Origin: Halobacteriales archaeon QH_10_70_21
GTDB lineage: Archaea > Halobacteriota > Halobacteria > Halobacteriales > Haloarculaceae
Length of the DNA stretch: 22,824 nucleotides
Assembly: GCA_003021325.1 (NCBI GenBank)
Contig: PXQM01000011.1
Coordinates: forward strand, 1-22,824
Direction: 5' to 3'
Below are positions 6,935 to 14,410 of this stretch, piece by piece (within the stretch, counting starts at the first letter, position 1; the number at the start of each line of letters is the position of its first letter). The notes beneath the pieces were generated by a model, which saw nothing but the letters and a program-made list of their open reading frames with translations, was not told the origin of the DNA and did not search any database. The position numbers and the translations under genes are program-made.

Positions 6935-7613
6935 GATCGTCGATACGGACGCCCGGCTCTATGAACGTCCCGGAGCGCCGCTCCCGGTTCCGGGCGGCGA
7001 TGTCGCCCCAGGCCGTCAGCCCCGCCTCGACGGTCTCGCGGTCGAATCCCACGACCTGCCCCAGCGCGAACAGCTCGCGAGGGGCCCGCAACTGGAGGTG
7101 CGAGCGGGGGTCCGCCGAGACGACGAAGGGGGCGTCGTACTGCTCGACGAGTTCGCGCAGCTTCCGGAGCCCCTGGATGGCCTGGACGCGAGCCCCGCCG
7201 TCGGCCCGGAGGGGGCGTCCCAGGTTGAACTCGAGGTGAACGCCGTTCTCGGCGGCGGCCTTCGCCAGCACGTGGTTCACGTCGCCGTCCCGCATCGGGT
7301 GCGCGAGCACGTCCACCTTCGGCTGTTCGACCGCGAAGCGGTTCAGCGGGCCGCCGTGGACGCAGACCATGTCCCGCTTCGAGCGGTAGTTGCCGATGAG
7401 GCCGCTGGCCTGCCCCGCGTCGTCGGTCCGTATCTCGATTCCCTCGACGACGTCCACGCCGAACTCGGCGGCGACCGCCCCGGCGTCGTACGCCGCCTGT
7501 GCGTCGCCGTGGTTCCGGACCACCACCCCCTCGAACCCGTAGTCGGCCGCCGTCGTCGCGAGCCGGGCGACCGTTGCCTCGCCGTCGGGGTGGGCGTGGA
7601 CCCCCTCGTACAT
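6918..7613 (-). CDS. rnp3: ribonuclease P protein subunit 3 (Rpp30)
   Basis: 231 residues with a PHP-like TIM-barrel arrangement typical of archaeal Rpp30, one of the protein subunits of RNase P that matures tRNA 5' ends. Recognised blocks are MYEGVHAHPDG, GFEGVVVRNHGD, VDVVEGIEIRTDD, VCVHGGPLNRFAVEQPKVDVLAHPM, HLEFNLGRPLR and VVSADPRSHLQLRAPREL. The start is ATG 7611-7613; no TATA box is obvious, so it may be read through from the rhomboid gene 147 bp upstream. In several haloarchaea I recall rnp3 next to rnp2 and psmA; neither is present here. Confidence 0.94.
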   Translation of the reverse strand: MYEGVHAHPDGEATVARLATTAADYGFEGVVVRNHGDAQAAYDAGAVAAEFGVDVVEGIEIRTDDAGQASGLIGNYRSKRDMVCVHGGPLNRFAVEQPKVDVLAHPMRDGDVNHVLAKAAAENGVHLEFNLGRPLRADGGARVQAIQGLRKLRELVEQYDAPFVVSADPRSHLQLRAPRELFALGQVVGFDRETVEAGLTAWGDIAARNRERRSGTFIEPGVRIDDHEEDA

Positions 7614-7760
7614 ACCACCGACTCCGCCCGGCCCGGCCTTCGGTGTTGCGTCTCGGAGGCCCTCGCGATTCGCTACCGCCCGGGAGGCGGACGCCGAGAG
7701 CGCCAGCCCGGAGCCCGCACCAGGGCGTGGGGACTGCTGGAGTCAGCCACGAGGCCCCGG

Positions 7761-8351
7761 TCACGCGCGTGCGGCCTTCGTGTCGGCCCCCGTGTGCAGG
7801 AGCCGCGACTCGCCGGCGACCGCGCCGACGAGAAAGCCCGTGAAGTGTGCCACCAGTGCGACGCCGGGTGCGGCCGTCGCCAGCGTCACGGCGGCGGCAA
7901 GCACCCCGAACAGCAGCAGCATCCCCGTCGCGCCGAGAGGGAGCCACGACAGAACGCGGTTCGAGGCCCGGTTGGCGACCAGGATGTACCCCATCAGGGC
8001 GAAGATGGCGCCGCTGCCGCCGAGGACGCCTGCTGGCGCGAACGGCAGGGTCACGACCACCTGCGCGATGCCGGCCAGCGCGCCCGAAACGACGAAAAAG
8101 AGGTGGAACCGGACCGGCGTCGTCACGTAGGCGACGAGCGGGCCCACCACCGCCAGCGCGAGCGTGTTGGCGGCGAGGTGCTGGAGGCTGCCGTGGGCGT
8201 AGACGCTCAGGAGTATCGCCGAGGGGTGCTCGGTGAGTGGCCACGAGAGCACGAACAGCGACCGCCCGATACCGAGGACGCCCCCGAACGCCTGGAGGCC
8301 GAACACCACCGCGAACAGACACAGCGTCGTCAACGTCGGTCTGTCGGCCAT
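7761..8351 (-). CDS. rhomboid family intramembrane serine protease
   Basis: 196 residues with six predicted membrane helices. The catalytic dyad is visible: Ser113 in GGSGAIFALMGY (helix 4) and His169 in VALVAHFTGFLVG (helix 6). The helix-2 HGSLQHLAANTLAL motif is also typical. Rhomboids cleave substrates inside or near the membrane. It starts three bases after the DUF368 stop and so belongs to the aglB operon. Loss of a rhomboid in Haloferax volcanii has been reported to change an S-layer glycoprotein N-glycan, which makes this position meaningful. The C-terminal tail after residue 180 is short and soluble. Confidence 0.9.
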   Translation of the reverse strand: MADRPTLTTLCLFAVVFGLQAFGGVLGIGRSLFVLSWPLTEHPSAILLSVYAHGSLQHLAANTLALAVVGPLVAYVTTPVRFHLFFVVSGALAGIAQVVVTLPFAPAGVLGGSGAIFALMGYILVANRASNRVLSWLPLGATGMLLLFGVLAAAVTLATAAPGVALVAHFTGFLVGAVAGESRLLHTGADTKAARA

Positions 8352-8354
8352 GGG

Positions 8355-9183
8355 TCAGTACTCCAGGTCGTCGGTGTAGCTGTCGAGCACCAGTACGAGC
8401 CCCGCGCCGACGACGAGTGGGACCACGACGACGACGGCCGTCTCTACGGTCACGCGCTCGACGTTCGTCCGTACCTCGTAGACGGGCAACCGGAGGGCCC
8501 CGACCATCAGGCTCACGAGGAAGACGAGCGTCGCCTCGCGGTACCGTTTCAGTGCGGCCCGGACCACGTACGCGACGGAGAACAGGCCGAAGAGCGCACC
8601 CGAAACGAACGAGACGAACGGCACGAACGCCTCGAGGAGGGGGTTGACGTCGCCGCCGACCGCCGCCGGCCACGAACAGTATCAGCGGCGTGGTTCCGTC
8701 GCCACCCGGGGACAGCGCCGGGTCCGTTATCAGGAACGCAACGAGGACGCCGACGGCGCCGACGGCGGCACGGCGCGGCGTTGCGGCGTCGACGTAACGG
8801 TAGAGAACGACCGCAGAGGCGGCAATCAGGCCGAAGAAGAAGGCGTTCGTTGGTGCCGGGTACCGGTCGACGGCGACGCTCATCGCCGACGCTATCGTGG
8901 CTGCGGCCGACAGCACGCCCGCCCCGAGCACGAGCAGGAACGGTGCGTCCATCCGGACGAGGTCCTCGGCGAGCGCCGCCCGTCCCTCCGGCGTGTGGAC
9001 CGAGAGGAGATGCCGGACGGCGGTGGGGTCGACCGAGGTGAGTGCGGTGATGAGCCGCTCGTAGACGCCGACGATGACCGCGATGGTGCCACCTGAGACG
9101 CCAGGGACGGTGTCGGCGGCGCCCATGCAGGCGCCCTTGAGGTAGACGGCAAGCCACGCACGGAAGCCGGCGGAGTCCGTCAT
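8355..9183 (-). pseudogene. DUF368 membrane protein (putative polyprenyl-phosphate transporter), frameshifted with internal loss
   Basis: The N-terminal part reads from ATG 9183 to about 8665: YLKGACMGAADTVPGVSGGTIAVIVGVYERL..., then FFFGLIAASAVVLYRYVD, ending TPLILFVAGG. The C-terminal part is in another frame (about 8660-8355): DVNPLLEAFVPFVSFVSGALFGLFSVAYVVR..., ending DSYTDDLEY. DUF368 proteins have two inverted halves, each with a PGVSG motif; the second (roughly 35-40 residues, xxILPGVSGxxxLLLLGQY) is missing at the junction. So more than a single base is lost. The junction is a GGCGGCGG-type repeat at 8652-8670. The gene starts directly at the aglB stop (TGAATG). In bacteria DUF368 (PopT) returns undecaprenyl phosphate across the membrane; a dolichyl-phosphate role here is inferred from context. 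Confidence 0.8.
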
Positions 9184-12035
9184 TCAGCTCGCTCTGGCGA
9201 CGTGCTGTTGAGGGGTCGCGGTCGGCGTCTGGTCGGAGCTCTCACCGTCCGACCCGCCGTCGCTAATCGTCCGCTCCTCGTCGGTCGTCACGTCGTCGGT
9301 CGACTCGTCGTTCGAGGGCGACTGGGCCTCGAGCTCGACCTGGACGGCCGTGTCGTTCTCGCCGACGACCTGCCCCTCCGTCACGTCGGCCTGACCGACG
9401 AAGGCCGACGACCCGTTGTCGGGGATGGCGATGAACCGGTAGCTCGACTCGGCCCGCACGCTCGTGTTCGCGTAGCCCTCCTCGGGGCCGTACTCGTCGT
9501 AGCCGGTCGTCGAGTAGGGCACCACCATCTCGAAGTTCCCCTCGTCGTCGGTCTGTGCGAACTGCGTGTAGCTGAACGTCTCGTTGGTGGTCGGAATCCG
9601 CATCTCGACGGTCGCTCTGACCTCGGTGTTCGCCGGGCCGGTGCCCTCGATTCGCGCCCCATCGACGCGCTCGAAGGTCTTGACGTACGGTTCCGGTGGC
9701 GCGTCTGCGCCGACGGCATTCTCGAAGGGCGACCGCTGGAGACTGGAATCGGACGACGGTTCGCTCGCGGCTCCGCCGGCTGCCCGAGGACGCCGCCGTG
9801 GACGGCGTTCGGGTTGCTCGCGGCGGCCTGTCTGGCCGCATCGGGGCTCTCGTACTGCTCGAAGACCTGCCCCTCTGGAGCCGTCCCGAAGCCGCCCGAT
9901 TCGTTCAGGCTGTTGAACTGGGTGACGATGTTGGTCGCTTCCCGTGCGCTGCCGTGGAACTGGTACAGTCGAACGCGCATGCTCTCGTAGGCTCGTTGCG
10001 TATGGACGCCGTACAACGGCTGGAGGCGACCCTGTGGTGTCTCGACGAAGGTCGTGATGCCGATGTCGCTCCTGTCGAGGTCGTGACGGGTCTCGAAGGC
10101 CGTCGGTGCGTTGTACTTCGTCGTCCCCGCGTACCCCAGCTTGTAGTCTATCATGACGTAGCGGGTCCCCTCGCCCTCGCCGCTGTCCGCCTCGAGTATC
10201 TCGATGGATTCGGACTCGTTGTCCGCGAGCAGGAAGTCCGCCGCCTGGTCGGCGTGCTGCTGGAACGGGTTCGCAACCGGAACGCGTTCGCCGCCGTAGG
10301 TGATGTAGTGGCCGTAGTCCCACCACGCCATGACGCCGTACTCGCCGGCCCGGTACTGGAAGTCGTCGGTCGGCCCGTAGCTGCCGTAGTACTCGAGGTT
10401 ACGGGAGCCGCCATCGCCGTACTCGCCGAGCTCCGGCGTCTCCTCGGAGAGCCACTCGAGGCTCCCCTGCCAGTCCTGGTACTCGCCGGGGGTCGTCGCC
10501 CCGTCGGCGGCCGCGAGCGGTGCCGCGGTGGCGACGAGCGGCCCGGCGACAACGAACAGAATGGCAATCACGACGAGTACCTGGTAGGTCTCGACGTTGG
10601 TTACGTCCTTCCGGACGTCGTTAAGGTCGATGAACTGGAATATCTCGCCGACGAGGTAGGCGTTGGCGGCGGCCACGCCGACGACGAGGTAGTAGTCGAA
10701 CCGCCGTTGGGTCATCGTGAACAGGATCATCAGGACGACGAAGACGGCGATCAGGAGGCGTTCTGCGCGCGAGCGGTCTGCGAAGGCCGAACGAAGCAGG
10801 ATGACCAGAACGCCGACGAGTGCGGTGTAGAACGCGAGTCCGTAGCTCCTGAAGAAGAACCGTATCGGGTTGTCGAGCGCCTGTGCCTCGCCGACGGTCG
10901 ACGCGGTGTCGGTCGAGCCGAGCCCGGCGACGCGCTCTATCTGCCCGAGAATGAAGTCGAAGAACTCCGGCGCGACGAGCGCGACGACCCCGGCCGCGAT
11001 GAGGCCGGCGCCGGCGACGCCGGCCGGGTAGCCGGTCCGGGGGAGGTCGCGGTTCTCCCAGAGGCGGGCGACGCCGGCCATGAACGCCGCTCCGACCGCG
11101 ACGAGCACCGCAAACAGCGGCTGCAGGACCGATACCGATGTCGTGTCGAGTTCGAGCGTCGCAATGAAGGGCAGCAAGAGCAGGGTCGCGACCAGCATCG
11201 CAACGATGGACGGAATCGCGACGTGGTCCGGGCTGTGGCCGTGGAGGAACTCCAGTGAGAGGTGGAAGAACAGGAAGATGGCGTAGAGACCGATGAGGAA
11301 GACGGCGGGCGGCCACACCAGCATCGTCAGCGCGAGGGCGGTGCCGAGGGCGGCGCCCCAGGCGACCGGCCGCTTCAGGAGGTCGAACTCGCGGGTCTCG
11401 ACGAACTCGTAGATGGGTTTGTCCCGCTGGGCGACGGTGAGCATGACCATGGCGGCCGACAGCACCAGCAGCGTTCCCAGCGCCTCGGCGATGTGGTGGT
11501 CGTAGACGCCGGCGACGCTGCGCGAGAGGAACGCTCCGGGGGTGAGTGCGAGCAGTAGCACGCCGATGAGGCCGCCGAGGCGGCCGCCGAGCCGCTCGCC
11601 GACGTAGTACATCGGCACCACGCACAGCACCGCGACGACCGGCGTCGCCACGAGCGTGACCATCGTGACCGTCGACTGGGAGGGGTCACCGAGGCCGACG
11701 ACCAGCGCGGCGGTCGCGACGAGCTGGTCGAAGATGGTGCCGAACTGGCCGACCTGGGTGCCGGTGTCGAAGCCGCTCCAGACCTCGTAGGGCATGTTGA
11801 ACGGGTAGTTCTGGATGACGTAGTCGGTGGTCCGGCGGTGGTAGTAGGGGTCGTTGCCCCGGTAGAGCGGCTCGCCGTTCTCGCCGATCATGCGCTCGTA
11901 GTGTCGCACCCGGTTCCACAGCATGAAGGCCATGAGGGCTGCGAGGACGGGGATGTGGTACAGCTGGTAAACTGCGTCGAGTTGCGACTCGTAGTCGTCG
12001 AGTCGCTCCTCGACCTGGTCCCACCGCTGACTCAT
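9184..12035 (-). CDS. aglB: oligosaccharyltransferase AglB, with C-terminal frameshift
   Basis: The membrane enzyme transfers dolichol-phosphate-linked glycans to Asn in N-X-S/T on S-layer and other exported proteins. Seen: GNDPYYHRR near 61-69 (catalytic Asp of the first loop), YDHHIAEAL at 178-186, TVGE at 380-383, about 12 further membrane helices, WWDYG at 571-575 and the DK-type motif MIDYKLGYA. Beyond LGQPAEP, near 9765-9772, the frame is lost; the continuation SEPSSDSSLQ...YVKTFERVDGARIEGTGPAN...ARAS is one frame away and ends at 9184. One added base restores about 950 residues, normal for haloarchaeal AglB; as written the protein would end at 9381 with about 130 aberrant residues. The start is ATG 12035, with TTATGC 25 nt upstream. 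First gene of the DUF368/rhomboid operon. Confidence 0.95.
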
Positions 12036-12152
12036 TGCCCCCAACAACCGTCAAAACGCGCATAAGCCTTTTCCATTGGTCGTCGAAACGGGAGCAGCGA
12101 GCGGACAGCGAAAGCTCAGTCTTTTTGTCGTTCGGTGCCGCACCCACCTCCA
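12036..12152. promoter_or_regulatory. divergent leaderless promoters of aglB and aglJ
   Basis: Minus-strand TTATG (12061-12065 region) stands about 25 nt before the aglB ATG. Plus-strand CTTTTTG (12121-12127) stands 25 nt before the aglJ ATG. The two genes thus share a 117-bp control region; I see no dyad in it. Confidence 0.6.
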
Positions 12153-13088
12153 ATGCCCGACCGTTCGGACGTCTGTGTGCTGCTGCCGACCCTCGAGGAG
12201 GCCGAAACCATCGGGGACGTGGTCGAGGGCTTCATCGAGGCCGGGTTCGAGCACGTGCTCGTGGTCGACGGCAACTCGACGGACGGGACGCGGGAGATCG
12301 CCCGCGAGCACGGCGCCACGATTCTGACGCAGTCGGGCGTCGGCAAGGGCCAGGCCGTCCGCGAGGGCGTCGACCACGTCGACCAGGAGTACGTGCTCAT
12401 GGCAGACGGCGACGGCACCTACCGCCCCGAAGACGCCGACCGGATGCTCCAGCCGCTGTTCGAAGGGCGGGCCGAGCACGTCATCGGCAACCGGTTCGCG
12501 GACATGGAGGCGGGCGCGATGACGCGACTCAACCGGTTCGGCAACCGGGTCATCAACCGGCTGTTCGCGACGGTCCACGGCCGGGACATGGTGGACATCC
12601 TCTCTGGCTATCGGGCGTTCACCCGGACGTCCTTCGAGCGATTCAACCTGGACGCCGAGGGGTTCGGCATCGAGACGGAACTCGCCGTCGAGTGCGTCCG
12701 AAACGGCGTCGCCACCGAGGTCGTCCCGATACGCTACGAGGCCCGGCCGGGCGGCTCGGAGACCAACCTCCACCCGCTGAAGGACGGCGGCCGAATCCTC
12801 CTGACGCTGTACGCGCTGACGAAGATGAACAACCCCATCTTCTACTTCGGGTCCGTCGCCGCAGTGGGCTCCCTGCTCGGCGTGGGACTCGCGGGCTTCG
12901 TCGGGTACGAGTTCTTCGTCAACGGCATCTCGCGCAACGTGATGGCGCTTTTGTCGGCGTTCCTGGTCCTGCTCTCCGTACAGCTGTTGATGCTCGGCGT
13001 GCTCACCGACGTCATCGTCTCGGTCAACCGCGAACAGACGCGCCGGCTCGAGGAGCTGTCCGACCGGCTCCGGGAGTTCGAGGACTAG
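12153..13088 (+). CDS. aglJ: dolichol-phosphate glycosyltransferase AglJ
   Basis: 311 residues. A GT2-family catalytic domain (1-220) opens CVLLPTLEEAETIGDVVEGF, has VVDGNSTDGT, and carries the metal/nucleotide-binding DGD at 85-88 (MADGDGTYRPEDAD). VIGNRFADMEAGAMTRLNRFGN and DILSGYRAFT are hallmarks of dolichyl-phosphate sugar transferases. Two C-terminal membrane helices (about 228-250 and 263-288) end before EQTRRLEELSDRL. It closely resembles Haloferax AglJ, which adds the first hexose to dolichol phosphate in S-layer glycan synthesis. ATG 12153 is preferred to the in-frame GTG at 12135 because of promoter spacing. Divergent from aglB; its stop overlaps the next gene's stop by 4 bp. Confidence 0.93.
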   Translation: MPDRSDVCVLLPTLEEAETIGDVVEGFIEAGFEHVLVVDGNSTDGTREIAREHGATILTQSGVGKGQAVREGVDHVDQEYVLMADGDGTYRPEDADRMLQPLFEGRAEHVIGNRFADMEAGAMTRLNRFGNRVINRLFATVHGRDMVDILSGYRAFTRTSFERFNLDAEGFGIETELAVECVRNGVATEVVPIRYEARPGGSETNLHPLKDGGRILLTLYALTKMNNPIFYFGSVAAVGSLLGVGLAGFVGYEFFVNGISRNVMALLSAFLVLLSVQLLMLGVLTDVIVSVNREQTRRLEELSDRLREFED

Positions 13089-13414
13089 AAGGGCAGAAGC
13101 GAGCGGAGCTGGCCGACGATGCTGTTGTTCGCGCGCTCGCGTCTGGCCTCGAAGACCGGATGCAGCGCGTTCATGAGCTCCTGTCTGGTCTCGAACTCCG
13201 CGGCGTGGGTCTCCGCCAGCGCCGCCGAGAGCGACATCTCGTTGCCCTTGGCATCGTAGGGGACGTCAGGGTCCTCGAGCCGCGCCACCAGTTCCCGCTC
13301 GGTCGTCGGGAACGATAGGTCCGCCCGCTCGAGGTGCTCGTCGAGGGCCGCGATGCCGAAGGCGATGGTCTCTACCTCGTCGTCGCCGTCCTGCTGCGGT
13401 GGTCGGACTCCCAT
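13085..13414 (-). CDS. haloarchaeal small conserved protein, possibly DUF5789-like
   Basis: 109 residues, soluble, no membrane segment. The core LDEHLERADLSFPTTERELVARLEDPDVPYDAKG resembles the small haloarchaeal DUF5789-type alpha/beta proteins (a 'FPTT...ELV' pattern followed by a short helix bundle), but I am not sure. The C-terminal tail RRERANNSIVGQLRSLLPF is amphipathic. The start is ATG 13414, and a TATA-like CTTTACGG lies about 26 nt upstream. A perfect dyad sits between that box and the start. Divergent from the ribbon-helix-helix gene, which may therefore control it. Confidence 0.7.
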   Translation of the reverse strand: MGVRPPQQDGDDEVETIAFGIAALDEHLERADLSFPTTERELVARLEDPDVPYDAKGNEMSLSAALAETHAAEFETRQELMNALHPVFEARRERANNSIVGQLRSLLPF

Positions 13415-13447
13415 TTGTGAGGCCTTGTACGCTCACAACCGTAAAGG
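13415..13447. promoter_or_regulatory. dyad operator in the divergent promoter of the RHH gene
   Basis: TTGTGAG (13415-13421) and CTCACAA (13432-13438) are perfect inverted repeats with a 10-bp spacer. Next to them, CCGTAAAGG (13439-13447) can serve as a TATA box on both strands. Ribbon-helix-helix repressors bind such symmetric sites, so autoregulation by the neighbouring RHH protein is plausible. Confidence 0.55.
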
Positions 13448-13494
13448 CTCACGACTTGCCAACGCCTATGTCTGCGGCGAGCGTCCTCGCCGGT

Positions 13495-13704
13495 ATGACG
13501 GATTATACGACCGTCTCGATTCCGAAGGACCTCGCCGACCGGGTCGAGGAGACCATCGAGGGGACGAGCTTCTCGTCGACGAGCGACCTGGTGCGGTTCC
13601 TGCTGCGGAGCATCGTCATCCAACACCAGAAACAGGGCGAGCTGACGGAGGCCGAGTTCGACGAGATAACCGACCAGCTCAGCGAGCTCGGCTACCTGGA
13701 GTAG
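13495..13704 (+). CDS. ribbon-helix-helix (CopG-type) transcriptional regulator
   Basis: 69 residues. A beta-strand TDYTTVSIPKDLADRVEETI opens a CopG/MetJ-type ribbon-helix-helix, followed by SSTSDLVRFLLRSIVIQHQ as the second helix. The acidic C-terminal helix TEAEFDEITDQLSELGYLE may dimerise or contact a partner. RHH proteins bind DNA as dimers with the N-terminal strand in the major groove. I chose ATG 13495 because the fold begins there; ATG 13468 (MSAASVLAG added) is possible and lies about 21 nt after a TATA-like box. The 3' end overlaps the next minus-strand gene by 13 bp. Confidence 0.82.
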   Translation: MTDYTTVSIPKDLADRVEETIEGTSFSSTSDLVRFLLRSIVIQHQKQGELTEAEFDEITDQLSELGYLE

Positions 13705-14105
13705 TCCTCGAGGCTCCCGTGCGGCGGGGCCACGTCGAGGACGTCGATCGGAACGCGGTCCCCGGAGCGGTCGAAGGCGCCGACGCAATCGTCGTCGTAG
13801 GGCGGCACGGCCACGAAGACGACCTCGTGGAGGTCGTCGCGCTTGGTGAGTGCCAGCGGTCCCTCCGGGTGGGTGACGAACCGGCCGGCGGCCTCCGGTG
13901 TCGAGAGGTCCATCCCGAACACCGCAGTCACCGACTCCCCCGCCTCCGGCAGGTACATGTCCGTGAACACGGACGTCTCCGGCGGTAGCTCGACGTCCAG
14001 TTCCCCGGCGTTCGTCACCGCGAGCGAGACGGTCACGGCGGAGGGGTCACGGTCGGCACCGAGGTCCAGAAGCGCCGTCAGCAGCCCGTGCGTGATGTAG
14101 ACCAC
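13692..14105 (-). CDS. conserved haloarchaeal hypothetical protein
   Basis: 137 residues starting at GTG 14105 (VVYITHGLL). Soluble, with a beta-rich middle: VTVSLAVTNAGEL, ETSVFTDMYLPEAG, VTAVFGMDLSTPEAAGRFVTHPEG and LHEVVFVAVPPYDDD. I recall homologues of the same length in other haloarchaea without assigned function. The 'FxTHPxG' and 'VVFVAVPP' blocks are the most conserved-looking parts. No catalytic motif is evident. Its 3' end overlaps that of the RHH gene. Confidence 0.72.
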   Translation of the reverse strand: MVYITHGLLTALLDLGADRDPSAVTVSLAVTNAGELDVELPPETSVFTDMYLPEAGESVTAVFGMDLSTPEAAGRFVTHPEGPLALTKRDDLHEVVFVAVPPYDDDCVGAFDRSGDRVPIDVLDVAPPHGSLEDYSR

Positions 14106-14160
14106 AGGAACCGTTCGGCCCTCCGATGCCTAACGCTGTCGGTCTCCTTCCTGCCCGGAT

Positions 14161-14173
14161 TCACACGTATACA
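14161..14173. repeat. distal copy of TCACAYGTATACA repeat
   Basis: TCACACGTATACA here matches TCACATGTATACA at 14259-14271 in 12 of 13 positions, 98 bp apart. Both contain GTATAC. The region 14106-14270 is markedly more AT-rich than its surroundings and holds no gene. Confidence 0.45.
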
Positions 14174-14239
14174 ACCAACCGCCGCGCCTCATGTTCGTAT
14201 GTTTCGGCTACCGGTATATCGAATAAATATCACAGAAAA

Positions 14240-14274
14240 CTTATTATCCAAAGCGGTGTCACATGTATACATGT
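14240..14274 (+). promoter_or_regulatory. TATA box and start-codon palindrome of the DUF7503-like mini-gene
   Basis: CTTATTA (14240-14246) lies about 24 nt before the ATG at 14271, so transcription should begin at or near the start codon. The perfect 14-bp palindrome ACATGTATACATGT (14261-14274) covers that position including the ATG. A protein bound there would block initiation. Confidence 0.6.
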
Positions 14275-14405
14275 CGAAAAGTAGCATCAAACAGGTTCTT
14301 GCCAACCACCCGAGGCTCCTCAGTGTCCTGTTTACGCTCCTTCTGTATCTCTCGCAGGTGGGGTCGGTCATCGCGGACGGTGGTGGCGGCCACGCCGGCC
14401 CCTGA
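14271..14405 (+). CDS. DUF7503-like 44-residue hydrophobic peptide
   Basis: 44 residues in three parts: a basic N-terminus (MSKSSIKQVLANHPRL), one hydrophobic helix (LLSVLFTLLLYLSQVGSVIA, about 17-36), and a glycine-rich tail DGGGGHAGP. The HPRL...LFT...LLSQ.G...GP pattern matches haloarchaeal DUF7503 mini-proteins as I remember them; their function is unknown. It could be a signal-anchored membrane peptide or be secreted, since the VIA-DGG junction resembles a signal-peptidase site. A TATA box 24 nt upstream and the palindrome over the ATG support this start. Its stop is 5 bp from the stop of the CHAT gene on the other strand. Confidence 0.75.
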   Translation: MSKSSIKQVLANHPRLLSVLFTLLLYLSQVGSVIADGGGGHAGP

Positions 14406-14410
14406 CGCGG

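Noticed and set aside
6931..8665. Continuation of the DUF368 frame as one 750-residue fusion protein
   Set aside because: Past about 8665 the translation is Arg-rich nonsense overlapping the rhomboid and rnp3 genes; it results from the frameshift.
6933..9041. A 700-codon plus-strand open frame
   Set aside because: Antisense to rnp3, rhomboid and DUF368, with low-complexity Arg/His-rich translation and no domain.
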